Of a stretch of DNA of 64,000 nt, positions 10,280 through 28,670 are shown piece by piece (position 1 is the stretch's first letter; the number at the start of each line of letters is the position of its first letter). The translations under genes were made by a program, and so were the position numbers. The stretch spans positions 1 through 64,000 of the forward strand of contig JBBHKE010001334.1 of the NCBI GenBank assembly GCA_037447655.1. The letters are read 5' to 3'. This stretch comes from Zygnema cylindricum. Its lineage: Eukaryota; Streptophyta; Zygnematophyceae; Zygnematales; Zygnemataceae. The notes beneath the pieces were generated by a model. It did no database searches. It saw only the letters and a program-made list of their open reading frames with translations, and was not told where the DNA came from.

Positions 10280-11640
10280 ATGTACAGGCCAGGATGGCAA
10301 CAAAGCAATTTTCATCAAGGCTTCTCAGTATCTACACAACGAAGAATTGCCCTTTTCTCGGTGTCTACATCACATGAGGACGAGTCTTTCTCATTCTCTA
10401 ATAAGGAGGAAGAAAATTTATTTGCTATGGCGGCAGCCATGGAGGGCTCGAAAGACAATGGATGGATAATGGATACAGGAGCGTCGGCTCATATGTGTTG
10501 GAACAAGTCTGTTTTCAAAAATTTGAAATCAACACCTAAAAAAAATATTTATTATGCATGTGGTATGAGGGTGCAAACGCGAGCAGTAGGTGATGTCGCC
10601 TTGCTTGTTGATATAAAAAGAAAGGCAGTTGAAAGGACTCTTCATAATGTTCTCTATGTCCCAGATTTTAAGAAAAATTTGTTTTCAACTTCTTTGGTAG
10701 AGAGTAAACGGTTTGAGGTCAACCTGAAACATGGCAGGCAAGTTCTTAGCAAAAATGGAAAGATTGCAGTTACAGGAACTAGAGATGCCAGCAAAATGTA
10801 TAGAATGGATATGCCCGATAATAAAGAAAATGATGTTTTCTATTCCGGTGCATTATCCTGAGACGAGCTTTGGCATAAAAGATTAGGCCATGTGAATTAT
10901 GACAGTCTAAAAAACATTGTTCATGTTGGTAAAATAGAAGGAGTTACTCTTTCAGATCAATCACATAAGACATGTAATGGCTGTGCACTAGGAAAAATAC
11001 GCAGTTTACCATTTCTTCAAGAGTCTGAACATCGGTCATCTAAACTGTTGCAACTAGTCCATTCTGATGTTTTTAGACCTGCAAGAGCTCCATCTGCAAG
11101 GGGAATGAAATATGTGGTTACGTTTACAGATGATTTTTGAAGGTTTACAAAAGTATACTTCATGAAGGACAAAAGTGAAGTCTTCACTCATTTCCAGCAC
11201 TACAAAGTTTGGGCAAAAAAACTACATAGTGTACCAATTCTGGAGCTAAGATTGAACAATGGCGGCGAATATACGTCGAAAGAATTAGAAAACTTCTTAC
11301 TCAATGAAGGTATAAGTCACCAGCTCACTGTTCCGTATTTACCTGAACAAAATGGAGTCTCACAATGACTAAATAGAAATATCACAGAGAGCTCTAGGTC
11401 CATGCTTGCAGATAAGGATGTGGATCCGAATTCTGAGCTGAAGCATTAGATTGTGCGGTTTATATCAAAAATAGGATCGGATCAAGATCGGTAGAGACTA
11501 CTCCTTACGATATCTAGACAGGAAGAAAACCAGATGTTAGTCATTTTAAAGTCTTTGGTAGTAAATGTTTTGTCTTGGATACGTCTAAAGATAGATGGAA
11601 AATGGAATCAATAGGTCTACCGGGAATTTTGTTATGATAT
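10280..11640 (+). pseudogene. Element C protease and integrase
   Basis: The protease active site is WIMDTGASAHMC (about 10465), followed by VLYVPDFKKNLFSTS. The zinc region (LWHKRLGHVNYDSL, CNGCALGK) spans a stop at 10860. The integrase core has LVHSDVF, VTFTDDF (stop next) and LNNGGEYTSKEL, then PEQNGVSQ-stop, where the catalytic Glu position reads Gln as in the intact element. Later pieces correspond to KVFGSKCFVLDT. Confidence 0.83.
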
Positions 11641-12079
11641 GATGATCACTCAAAAGGTTATAGAGTCTTTGTTTTTGAAAGACAAAAGATAATTGTAGCA
11701 AGAAACATTATTGTCAAAGATGAACTGGACTCGATAGATTTATTCAAAATGATAGAGCACCAAAAGCAGCAAAAAGTACGAAATATGTCATTCTAGATTG
11801 CATCCAGGAAATTGTCCCACAAATGCGGATTTCACCTATGGTAACACAGGGATCTCTAATTCTCTTATTTCCTCAACAAGTTCAGTTTCAACAACACCAA
11901 CAGCGATCAATGCCAACAAATCGCAACCAGCGCAATCAACGCAATGCACGAGATCCTACAATCGCAGCCTCATAATTTCCAATGGAAGGAGATCCAATAG
12001 CCGCCCGCAAGCAAGCTCTCACTTTGCGTACTCGGCAGCCTCAAGGGAGCCTTTGACCATCTGGGAGGCCTTCTCATCA

Positions 12080-13620
12080 CCGGAGCGAAATCACTAGATC
12101 GAGGCCAACAAACTACAAAATGAAGTCGATCATGGAGGCTCAGGCATGGGAACTTCTGGACCTCCCTCCGGACAGAAAAGCAATCGTCAGCAAATGGGTA
12201 TTTAAGGTGAAGTTAAATCCCGATAATACCATTAAACGTTATAAGGCTAGACTTGTGGCAAAGGGTTATAATCAAAAGGAACGAATTGATTTTGAAGAAA
12301 CAATCTCTCCGGTTATAAGATTTCGGACAGTTAGGATCTTGTTGTCCCTAGCTGCTATTGAAAAGATGGAAATACATCAGATGGATGTTAAGACAGCCTT
12401 TTTGCATAGAGAACTAGGGGAGCCCATTTACATGCAGCACCCTGAAATGTATGTAGAACCAGGATAAGAGCACTTAGTATGTAAATTGTTAAAAAATCTT
12501 CATGGCCTAAAACAGGCCCCTAGGCAATGGAATCTGAAGCTTGGCGAATTCTTAACTAGCTTATGATTTCAAAGGATAAGTTCTGATCACTCTGTCTACG
12601 TTTTAAAGGGTGAGGATAGGATAGAGTATATAACGGTGTAAGTAGATGATTTACTATTAAGTAGCAAATCAATGGCTGAAATTAACAAAATCAAGACTGC
12701 TTTGAATTCACGGTTCGAGATGAAAGACCTCCGTGAGGCAAAATACATTTTGGGTATCCAGATAGAGAGGGACAAGAGAAACAAACTAATAAAATTGACT
12801 CAAAAAGAGGTTATTGGGAATATGCTAGATGAGTATGGAATGCGGGGGGCAAAATGTTGTTTAACTACAATGGAGTTTTGACAGAAGCTAGAGGGAGAAG
12901 AGACAAAACCAAACATTATTTCCAGTGAGTTTTTCAAGTCAGACGAGGATGATCCTATGACACTAATACCTTACAGACGGATAGTGGGAAGCTTAATATA
13001 TTTCATGAACCGCACCCGTCTTGATATTGCTGCAGCAGTTAGGGTACTAAGCAAAAGTCTAGAGAATCTGAGAAAGTCTGACCGTGACGCAGCAAGGAAA
13101 GTCTTAAGATACTTGGCATGAACTAAAGACCTAAAACTCACACTAGGCGGAGGAGAAGTGAAGCAGCAAACGTGGAGTGACGCGAACTATGGCGACATGC
13201 CAAGTTGGAAATCTACCACAGGATTCGTTCTACAAATTGGAAATAGGACTTGCTGCTAGAGTAGCAAACTTCAGAAGGTCACAGCACAATCAACGATGGA
13301 GTCAGAATATATGACAGCAAGTTCGGCCCTCAAGGAACTTTTATGGGTAAAATCCATGTTGCAAGAATTGGGATACATGCAGGTTGGCCCACAGGTAATC
13401 TGGTGCGATAACCCAGGCTGCCATTGCCTCTAACCGGAGTCCTCACTTTAAAAGTAAGCACATGGATGTAAGATTACACTTTGTAAGAGAATAAATGTTC
13501 TCTAGGGTGATTAAATTATGCTATCTGCCACATACAAAAATGGTTGTTGATATGCTTACTAAAGCTCTTCCTACTCCCAAGTTGAAGTACTGTAGGGATG
13601 CACTAGGATTGGGTGAATAG
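12080..13620 (+). pseudogene. Element C reverse transcriptase and RNase H
   Basis: RVT_2 start at 12120 (WELLDLPPDRKAIVSKWVFK), with MDVKTAFLHRELGEPIYM and QAPRQWN. The active site reads V-stop-VDDLLLSSKS near 12640, so the second position of YVDD is a stop. RNase H follows with SDANYGD, TMESEYMTASSALKEL and a damaged DNQAA equivalent; the frame ends with LPTPKLKYCRDALGLGE. Interrupted at several points. Confidence 0.83.
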
Positions 13621-13811
13621 CTTAGTTGCTACACTGCGATATTGCCATGCAGCGCTAGTCCAACATTTGAATGAAGTGGGAATAGGTGACTAGCTAAAAT
13701 TACTACGTTGCTATACTGCCATACTCCGCTAGTTCGGCATCGCAGCTGCGCTATTGGGTCTAAAGCTTTATGGGAGTGTTGTTTTTGGAAAGCTCTAAAG
13801 CTTTAAAAGAG
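13621..13811. repeat. Repeat-rich 3' tail and duplicated polypurine/LTR start of element C
   Basis: From 13625 to 13760, GCTACACTGCGATATTGCC and GCTATACTGCCATACTCCGC are degenerate copies of one unit, inverted relative to the 67-bp repeat at 1692. The LTR start then occurs twice, at 13777 and 13812, a 35-bp tandem duplication of GAGTGTTGTTTTTGGAAAGC. Confidence 0.65.
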
Positions 13812-14042
13812 TGTTGTTTTTGGAAAGCTTTAAGTCTCAGTAAATTAATAGGACGACAGAAAGATAGATCCACAAGGACACGCGTCGTCACTTGAAATAA
13901 AGTACCAGTATTTCGAGTGGCACCGACACTCGCATACGCGTGTCACACATCGAGCGGAACAACGTAGCTGCGAGGCAAATTTGGCAAGCGCAGCTACGAT
14001 AATTCTTGATACGGTCCATACGGACAACGCAGCTGCGATAGC
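13812..14042 (+). repeat. 3' LTR of element C, truncated
   Basis: Matches 8582-8815 closely, including TCCACAAGGACACGCGTCGT-like sequence and the GCAGCTGCG motifs, then stops abruptly at about 14042 against RNase H sequence of another element. Confidence 0.8.
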
Positions 14043-14478
14043 AAAAAGTTTAAAACCAGATTTGTGGTACAAATCAAAAGTGGAACATACTGCTAGAGCA
14101 TCCAACTTCAAAAGTCACAACTTAGTCGAGAATCAAAGCAGAATACATGGTTGCAAGTGCTGCGGTAAGATAACTATTATGGGTAAAATATATTTTGCAA
14201 GTACTGGGCTTAATGCAAATGGGCGCATATGTGGTTATTGTGATAATCAGGCAGCTATTTCCATTCCCTCCAACCCAAGCCATCATTTTGAAAGCAAACA
14301 TATGGATATAATGCTTCAGTTTGTCAAAGAAAAAAAAATCAAAGATTATAAACTCCAATATTTGCCAGGTTCTTAAATAATAGCTGATATGTTTACAAAG
14401 TCTCTACGGGCTCTTAAGTTACTTAATTCAATGAAAACCTGTGGTCTAAGTGACAAAGTGACCAAAGTTTAGGGGGAA
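14043..14478 (+). pseudogene. Copia fragment F: RNase H tail and polypurine tract
   Basis: Contains CDNQAAISIPSNPSHHF, KHMDIMLQFVKEKKI and IIADMFTKSLRALK, the conserved C-terminal RNase H region of copia pol. The frame ends at TKV-stop and a polypurine tract AGGGGGAA (14471-14478) follows. An LTR-like start TGATG is at 14479. Confidence 0.8.
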
Positions 14479-15399
14479 TGATGTTTTATAAAATCCGGTA
14501 TCTCAAAACACCTGAGTAAGAAAATTTTAGACTTAGAAATTTTTTTGAATGTCTAAGTTCTAAATGTACTAAATTTAGTATGGCAGTCTAACACATGTCA
14601 ACAGAACATTAATTTAGAAAGGAAGGTTCTTATACTAGCACATTGAAAACGTCAGATTATTATCCGACAATACATAGACAAAGCGAAAAACCTTGAATGC
14701 CGAAAAAAAATTAACAGTGTCTTGTATTAGTTGAAGATTTTGTATTTGTTAAACACATGCGTATATCCTACAGTAGAGTTTAGGTGATTGGCAATGGTAA
14801 ACCTTATTGGAAGAGTACGAATATGGGACAACTTGCAAAATTAAAAAAACACAAGGATGACATTACGGAAAGAAAGATGTCGATGGAATGTTTCAGCGAG
14901 AGTACAACATGTCCTATTCGAATTAAGTTTTAGTGTGTATACTGTAGATTAGGATCTTACGAAGAAAAACCTGTGCTGGTTATAGCGTAGTACAAAAGGT
15001 AGAAGTAGGTACTTTAGTAGGACACTACGATAATGTAGTACATAATGTTCTATTGGTCTTTTAGATAGTTAATGAGATCTACTAGGGAAAATTAGGATTA
15101 AGTGAAATGTAGGATAACTTGTATGAGTTTGCAAAAGAAGAAATGTGCTTTTTATGGCCCTCTTTGTATAAGTGTTTCTTTATGTATGATCATATTTTGT
15201 GTGTGAAACATCAACAGATTTATGAGTTAAATCTAAGCTCTAAGTGAGTTGTGTTTTGAGTTAAAGGAACTCATTGGTAATTAAGAAGCACCTGGTCAAA
15301 GCAGACCATTATCAGGGTACTTTTGAGTAGGTAAGACTCAACAGCTTTTGGAAGTGCCCTTGTTGCTCCAAAACAACACAATACAGTACAACGTGAATC
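14479..15399 (+). mobile_element. LTR and internal remnant downstream of fragment F
   Basis: Begins TGATGTTTTATAAAATCC directly after a polypurine tract, so it is probably the 3' LTR of F, though its end is not clear. Near 15005-15060 the plus strand reads VEVGTLVGHYDNVVHNVLLV, weakly like the copia protease region. Otherwise no gene is seen. Confidence 0.35.
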
Positions 15400-16085
15400 G
15401 CTATTCTAATTCTGTGGAAGCCATTGACACACAAAAATAGCAGTCTACCGGAAGCCCTCAATGACAAAATGTGCTTGCCCACTTTGCTCAAAAATAAGAG
15501 TCAAATTGAACCCTAAATAATCTGACTTTCCTCACACATGTGAGGGTTTCATTCCCCTCAACCAAACGCAAAAGAAATCTCCAACTTTGCTCAAGTGAGA
15601 AGTTAATTAATTGAGATCAAATTTGACCTTTTATATACAAGCTCACAGGGAGAGAGGCGGCCGCCTCATATTTTTATAAGTCCTTAAACCCCAAACTAAA
15701 TCCTCTACTACTAATCTACTTATCCAATCTGAAGACTCTATAGTACAGTAATGTACACAAGCCGTGGTACTTTCTATACACTAAGTGTACTACGAGGCTG
15801 AGTTGAAGACGTGTGTCGCCCCTTTACTTATTTCGGTGTACTTTGAGAATTTCGCAAAGCAATGGGAGTACCGCACGTGTCATCCGGTGACGTTATGATT
15901 GCAAACCGCCAAAATGGTCATTCCAAATTGTTGTACATGTGAACCGTCCGATGTAGACAGGCTTTCAATGTCATTCATTCAAACAAATGTCTTGAACATT
16001 TGTTTCGTGCGGAGTACCGTACAACTCGTTTTATGTTACACTACGTCCCTAAAACTAGTTAAATTATTTAATATAACTCGTACTG
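15400..16085 (-). repeat. 3'-side LTR of element E
   Basis: Aligns with 18151-18826 over its whole length: shared CTTTGCTCAAAAA, TATATACAAGCTCAC, the CCAAT box and TCAAACAAATGTCT. At 16085 it passes straight into integrase sequence. Confidence 0.75.
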
Positions 16086-18150
16086 TTTAGTCTATCTACA
16101 ACAACATTTTTTTCTGGATTATGGGGAACAATTTTTTGGTGTTAAATCCCCTCCTTTTTCAAATATTCCTCAAAACTATTTGAGGTAAATTCCCCTCCAT
16201 TATCACTTCTTTTTTTTTTGATGGGCAATGTCACTTTTCACTCCAGGTTTTATATTTTTTGTGAAACATCTAGGTGCTTCCGACTTGTGTGTGAAAAAGT
16301 AAACCTTTGAATACCTAGACCATTCATCTATCACAATCATCATATTCATTTTTTCTCCAGGTGAGAGAACTCTTGCGGGCCACCAGATGTCAATGTGCAC
16401 TAAATCTAGTACTTAAAGTCTTCTATGGATGGCAAATTTTGAAAAGGGCAACTTATGATTTTTGCCTTGAGCACATCCGATGCAATCTTTTAAGATTTCA
16501 TCATTTTCAAAAGTCTTTCCCTCTATCACTATTTTTTCCTTCGTTTTTTTTAATCTCTTTTCATGGACATGCCCAAGTCTTCTGTGCCAGATCATCATAT
16601 CATTTACACAGGAATACAGGGGTCTTTTCTTTCCATTACTCAAAACCAATCTGAACATTCCTTGACTCCTTTTCATAGTTGTAAAAGAAGTTCCACCCTC
16701 AAAGATAGTTGTTAAGACACGTCTTTTAGTGTTGGTTTCAAATCCTTTTTCATCTAGCACGAAGGTAGATATGAGATTTTTGTTGAGTTGAGGTATATAG
16801 AGCTCATTTGTGAGGGTTACCATGTGCATTTTCCCTTCTACCTGAACTCTCAGATCAACTGATCCTACTAAGGTAGTAATTACAACCCTACCGTCTCCAT
16901 ATTCTATCTCAACTGAAAGAATCTTCCTAAGACTCACAAACAAACTCTTCTCTCTACACATGTGCATAGATGCACATCAATCAACTATCTATCCTTCCTT
17001 TAGTTCTCGCATACCTCTGAAGGCAAACTTTTGCCTTCTTGGAAATTCTCTTACAACTCTAGCTGTTTGTTTAGAAGAAGATTGTTGATCTCCTCATTCA
17101 GATCCTCCATATAGTCCTCTTCCATTTGTGTCACCACAAATACCTTTACTTTCCACCAGTGTTTGCTTTTTGGGAACCCTCATTGTTTCTCAGATCGGCC
17201 AACCAGTTTTTTCAACCATGTAGTGTCCAGGCTTCTTGCATAAATGACACAATCTTTTTAGAAGACCCCTTTCCAGTCCCTCTCGTTGAGTTCCTTGCTT
17301 TTCTCCTCCAATTTTCTTGTAAGGTTTCTTACAGTCTCAATTCTCCCAAGCTGTTCTGGCAGCCATTGCCTATGCACTCTTCCCTCCTCTAAGAATCTCC
17401 ATGGTATTTTCACAAAAGAGAATCATTTCTACCACTAAGTTCCAAATCCACCTGACCTGTGATCTGGCGACTCGTGTACTCGGCTCACTATATGTTTGTA
17501 CTTATCTGGCAGTTTCATCATTAGTGTGTTCACCTTTTTTTTTTCTGTCAACTATCATCCTACACTTTAGAGTTCCTGAAGAGTCCGGCAAAGTTATTAC
17601 AAAAATCCAACATTTTTCCCCCTTTGTGAAAGTATGAGTTGATCCTTTGATCGGCTAGTTGTTGATGCTGAATTGTGTTGCTCTTATATACGTCAACAAA
17701 GGCTTCCCATATGTGTGTTGCCTTAACTACCATTAGATTATGGGTAGCTACTCCTTGAGTGAGATACCTTAGGATGAGATGTTTGGCTACTTCATTGTTG
17801 TAGTCTTTGATTTCTACGTTATTTGCCTCAGTTTTGACTATCCTAGTAGTTGACCCAGATGCAAGGACTGGGGCAGTCAAAGTAAGAGTCTCTTTCCCTT
17901 CTCTTTTCATTTGTCAATGACATTGCCTTCTTTTTCATTCTCTTCTGTCACCTGAGTTTGTTCGTATCCTCCAGAGAATCTAACTCCACCAAAACCAGGT
18001 GGGCCACCCTAGATTGGGGATGGCCTTTTTACCCTTTCACTCACTATCCCCCATAGGTGCTTCTCATGAATTATATCATTTCTCATGGTTTCCCAATAGA
18101 TAAATCGCGTTGCGTTGAATACGGGCACCCTAGAGGGTGGGCCCATAACT
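16086..18150 (-). pseudogene. Element E gag, protease and integrase remnant
   Basis: From high to low coordinate: gag N-terminus VMGPPSRVPVFNATRFIYWE, gag body (17910-17560, HLILRYLTQGVATHN), a damaged knuckle, a protease/pre-integrase block (16967-16413: YIPQLNKNLISTFVLDEKG, WHRRLGHVHEKRL, CIGCAQGK), then HIDIWWPARV and IVIDEWSRYS. The last recognisable residues are NPEKNVVDRLN near 16090, where the catalytic Glu reads Asp. Multiple stops. Confidence 0.82.
18139..18150 (-). other. Half-tRNA-iMet primer binding site, element E
   Basis: Minus strand AGTTATGGGCCC right after LTR end ...ATAACA; one mismatch to the initiator tRNA-Met anticodon-arm complement. The frame upstream in the LTR reads MAAIE-stop-Q, the degraded gag start. 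Confidence 0.72.
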
Positions 18151-18826
18151 TGTTATTCTATGGCCGCCATAGACAGCCAGCAATAGCAATCTACCGGAGG
18201 CCCTCTAAGACAAAATGCGCTTTCTCACTTTGCTCAAAAACAATAGTCAGTCTGAACCCTAGAAAATCTAGCTTTCCTCACCCTTGTGAGGGCTTGACTC
18301 TCTAAGTCGGACGTAGAAGAAAACTCTAACTTTGCTCAGCTGAGAAGTTAATTAATCGAGGTCAAAGTTGTCCTATTATATACAAGCTCACTAGGAGCTA
18401 ACACCTCATATTTTCCTAAGTCCTAAAACCCCTCTCTAAACCCTCTATTACTAACGTACCTATCCAATCAAAATAGTGTATAGTACAGTAAGGTACATAA
18501 GTCGTGGTATCTCCTGTACGATAAGTGTACGACGAGGCTGAGTGGAAAACGTGTATCGCCCCTTTACTTGTTCTGGTGTACGATGATAATTCCGCAAAGC
18601 AATGGGAGTACGCCACGTGTCGTCTGGTGACATCATGATTGAAAACCGCCAAAATGGTCATTTCGAAATGTCGGCTTACATGCAAACTGTTTGATGCAGA
18701 TCAGTTTTTACTGTCAGTCGTTCAAACAAATGTCTGGAACATTTGTTTCATGTGGATTACTGTACAACTGGTTCTATGTCACACTACGTCCCTATAACTT
18801 GTTAAATTATCTGATATAATCTAGAT
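18151..18826 (-). repeat. 5' LTR of element E
   Basis: Ends (minus strand) ...GAATAACA at 18151 next to the PBS. Its upstream limit at about 18826 abuts reverse transcriptase sequence of element G. Same breakpoint as the other LTR copy at 16085. Confidence 0.72.
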
Positions 18827-20965
18827 TTGGCGTGATGGTACGTTGTTCGCGGTGGGGTTGTTAACCCTATATATATAGAACTTAAAGTCTACTATCTTTG
18901 CTCTCTTCTCCTTCACTACAAACCCTTGATTGTAGCCGAAGATTTCTTCTTCCAACTCTCCATGTAATAAAGTTGTCTTGATTTCCATTTGATGTATCTC
19001 CATGTCTTCCGTTGGCGTCAAGTTGAGAAGAATTCATATAGTTGTAAAATATGACAACTAAAGCAAAGGTCTCCTCGTAGTCAATTCCCTCTTTTGTGTG
19101 TACCCTTTAACCACTAATCTGGCCTTCTATCGCTCAGTGGTGTTGTCGGCTTGAAAACCCATTTGCATTAAATTGGTTTTTTGTCCGGTGGACAATCCAC
19201 CAATTCCCATGTGGTTGCTTCCATAATCGAAGCCATTTCATCATTAATGGCTATCACCCATCTTCTCATTTGTAGATTGTTGATTGCCTTTGAATATCTT
19301 TGAGGCTCACTCGGGTGTGATATCTTTGTTACCTTGTTGTTGACTTGTCTCTCTTCAAATCTTTTGCTACTTCTTCTCCCTCTTTCAAAATCAGTGGCTG
19401 GAATGGAGGGAAGTCTCAGATTCTTCTTGATGATCTCATCAGGTCCCCAATCCATGGAATCCGTCTTTGTCCTTTCATCTTCCTCTTCCGCGGATTGAGC
19501 TTAGAAATCTCGCTCCTAAAGAGATCCTTTCTTGGTCATATTTTCTCCTGCATCTGCATTGTCCCGCCGAAATCATGCCGAACTGGAAGGCTGACACTAA
19601 AATTTGAAATTGACTCACATTCTGATTCAATTATGATTTTGACCGTTTTAGTGTATTCGAAGGGATCTACTAACTTCCTTTCGTCCATAATTACTAGATG
19701 CTTAACTAGAATAATTTCTTTTTTCCCAATATCATAGACCCAATAACCTTTGTCATCCTCATCATACTCAACTATATATCCCGATTTTCCTCTAGCATCT
19801 AATTTCCAGCTAGACTTTTTGTATTAAGACTATACATTTGACTTCCAAACACTTTTAAGTGTGAGACATCCGGCTTTTTCCCAACCCATCTTTCATATGG
19901 TGTTTCCCCATTCACAACTGAGGTAAGAATTTTGTTTTTGAGATAATTGGCACAATTCATTGATTCTGCCCAAAAGCGTGCGTGTTCCTATCTTTTTATC
20001 TGTCAACATGCTTTTGGCACTGTCTCCTAGGGTTCTTTTTAATCTCTCAGCTACACCGTTTTCGGGTTGTAGGGTTGGTTTTAATGTTGTTCCCTCATCC
20101 TTTGAAAATCCTCCAACTGTTAGATGTATATTCCCCATTATCACTTTTATTCTTTATGGGAGTTCCATGAGCTTCTCATTCCATGCCTTATATTTTTTAA
20201 GGTAAACTGTTGTTTCAGATTTGGACTTAAGAAAATAGACTTTATCATATCTAGACCAATCATCAGTAGTGGTGACCATGTACCTATTTCCTCCCACTGA
20301 TGGCACCTTGGATAGCCCCTGGCCCCCATATATCTGTATGAACCAGATCTAGAACCTTCTCTCTTTTTAAGGTTACAGTTTTTGGGAAAGGCAGTTTGTG
20401 TGACTTACCTTGAGCACATCCACTATAGTCACCCAAAGTCTCATTATCTCCTAACTGAATCCCCTCAACTATTCCCATCTTCTTCATTTCCTTTAATTTA
20501 TCTAGATGCACATGTCCCAATCTTTTATGCCACATCATCAAGTCATTTGCACTAGCATAGTAAACGTCGTTTTTTCATTACTCAAATTCAGCCGAAACAT
20601 TCCTTAGCGCTACCTTTCACAGCTGTGAAGTACATATCATCCTCGTAGCTATCATTCTCGTAGCTAGCTGTAGATACCCCTTTCTTGGTGCTAGTCTCAA
20701 AACCTTTATCATTTAAGATAGATGTAGAGATAAAGTTTGTATTCAGCTGTGGAATGAGAAGGACATCATAAAAAGTGACTATTGATGTCTTCCAATCCAC
20801 TAAGATTTTTAGATCAACTGACCTAAGTTAGTAATCACTACCCTCTCATCCCTATACGCTATCTCTACAATAGGGATCTTTCTCATCTTCGTAAACATCT
20901 GTTTTTCTCTACACATGTGCATATAGGCACCTGAGTCAATGATCCAAGCTTTTTTCCTGTTTTTT
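18827..20965 (-). pseudogene. Copia element G: protease, integrase and start of reverse transcriptase
   Basis: Minus-strand pieces: protease active site near 20950-20930 (WIIDSGAYMHMC equivalent), LLIPQLNTNFISTSILNDKG, WHKRLGHVHLDKLKEMKK with CAQGKSHKLPF, LVHTDIWGP, IGLDMIKS, GVAERLKRTLGDSAKSML, the linker FERGRRSSKRFEERQVNNKV, and the reverse transcriptase start MEIHQMEIKTTLLHGELEEEI. The sequence is closest to elements A and 46257. It is cut at both ends, at 20965 by unrelated DNA and at 18827 by the LTR of E. Confidence 0.84.
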
Positions 20966-22100
20966 ACTTTCCCCTTTGCCTCTCTCTCGCTCGCCCTCCC
21001 CTTCCCCAGGTTGCACTCTCCAAGACGGCATTGGCTATGTGGGTGGTGACATTAGAACTGTCAATGTATCCTCTCGGTAATCTTGCGGTATTTTATATCT
21101 CTCCCCCGAGTATATCTCGGGATACACTTTTTCCCTTCAGGAGGAAACTGTACTTCAAAAACGGTTTTCAGCCAAGTCGTAATTTATTCAACAGCGCCCA
21201 AAAAAAAAAAAATCTCTCTAAGTTTATGGTTGGCTGAACTTTTAGGCTTTCATTTTTTGTTCATTAGGCCTTGAAAACATGCGAATAAGCAACAACTACG
21301 TAAAATATGATAAATTTAAATATAGTCTGTAAGCTTTAGTAAGAAACGTTTACCATAAAAAACAGTAAACTTGAAGTAATTCGTAAGCTTTAATAAGTAA
21401 CATTTACGATAAAGATAGTACGAGTAATTGTAAAGTTTAATACGCAACATCGAGGTCGAAGAAAAGCAACATTTAAGCAAAAGTAAAATATAGAGCCAAG
21501 AAAGTTGATAGTCTTGCTGAAATAATTAAATTGAATTTTAAAAGCCTGTACAAAATACACCGATACAAATTATGGTATCAAAACATTCTACAAAGACATC
21601 CTAGCTACCTTTTGATCCACCAATCAGACCAATTTAGGCTATTTAAGCAACAAAGTAAAAAAAAAAGAGATCAAAAGAGATGTTAAGGAGAAAGCTACTT
21701 AAAGACAGATATTTTTTCTAAAATCAAAAACGGTTAGAAAAACATTCACTACATCTAAATTTTTTTTCGAAACAAAAATTATGAAATAGACTAACTATAC
21801 CTCACGTAAACATGTCCTCAAAACAATATAATGCTTAGATTCTAATAAGAGGTTTTGCTATATCTATTTTCCCTAATTTGCCCCAAAATGGCCTTAAAAC
21901 TGCCTCTATTTGGCGCGAATTCGTATAAGAAAAGCAAACAATTGGGATTATATCAAAATTGTACGTCATCTGAATCAAAAAATCGAGCAAGAAACATAAG
22001 AAAGTACAAAAATCCAAAATTTTCGCAAACCGAAAGGTTCCAATTTATACACTGAAAAACAAAGCATTTTTTCTCAAAAAAACAAATGGACAGAGAGATC
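20966..22100. other. Non-coding stretch between element G and the carboxylesterase
   Basis: AT-rich, with no convincing gene. It contains a small palindrome CCCGAGTATATCTCGGG near 21107-21123, an A-run at 21200-21211 and a few HindIII-like AAGCTTTA words. It lies just past the stop codon of the carboxylesterase and would include that gene's 3' UTR. Confidence 0.5.
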
Positions 22101-28102
<6,002 letters not shown>

Positions 28103-28670
28103 GGTGGATGAGAGAGGGGAGAGAAGCGAGGCGAGGGGAAGGGAGAGGAGAGGAAAAAAAAAAGAGATTACTGATCCTATTTGTCGATATTCCGACAGTC
28201 TTTTATAGTGACATGTTTGGCACTTCCACTTCAAGCTCTAATCTGATTGGCTGTCGTGGAAAGCATTTGCGTATGTACTGTACTGTACTTTTCCCATCGC
28301 GAAAAATTGTACGGAAAGCACAAAACGTTCAAAAGACGTTCGCGGCTATCACCGACAACATAGCCGACGTGCCGACAAAGATTCTAAACGCAATCTTTTT
28401 GTCTACGTGGCGTAATTTTGACTGTTGACAAAACCACCGAAAAATGCTCCGCGACTCCGATGGTCGTTTTTTCGGCATAGCATAAAAACACCAATAATTG
28501 AGAGGTGTCCGTAAAAGTACAATAAGTACCTTTTTAATTTTTTAAGCGACATGCTTAGCTGGCATCTACGCTTTGACTTTACGCAAAATTTGCGGCGATT
28601 CTCCGTACATTATGCGGGTACACAGAATCTATGAGTACGGCCCCATGTATGTGTAACTTACCGAACTTAC
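28103..28670. other. Upstream region of the carboxylesterase
   Basis: GGGAGAGAAG-type microsatellite continues from inside exon 1 to about 28165, followed by ordinary AT-rich DNA. This should include the 5' UTR and promoter. A TTTTATAG word at 28200-28207 (plus strand) is not convincing as a TATA box. It ends at the 3' LTR of element D1. Confidence 0.5.

Larger units (their letters stand above)
8582..14042 (+). mobile_element. Copia element C, nearly full length, decayed
   Basis: Plus-strand element with 5' LTR (8582-9513), half-tRNA PBS (9514-9525), gag, protease, integrase, reverse transcriptase, RNase H, a repeat-rich 3' tail and the first ~230 bp of the 3' LTR (13812-14042). The two LTR copies share TTTAAGTCTCAGTAAATTAA and following sequence. 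The 3' LTR is cut at 14042, so no target duplication can be verified. Many stops and shifts mark it as inactive. Confidence 0.85.
15400..18826 (-). mobile_element. Copia element E, internally deleted, with two truncated LTRs
   Basis: Minus-strand order: 5' LTR (18826-18151), PBS (18150-18139), gag, zinc knuckle, protease, integrase up to about 16086, then directly a second LTR (16085-15400). All of reverse transcriptase and RNase H is missing. Both LTR copies stop at the same internal LTR position (GTTAAATTAT followed by divergent sequence). This LTR form lacks the ~370 bp with the tRNA-like segment found in its relatives. Confidence 0.75.
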
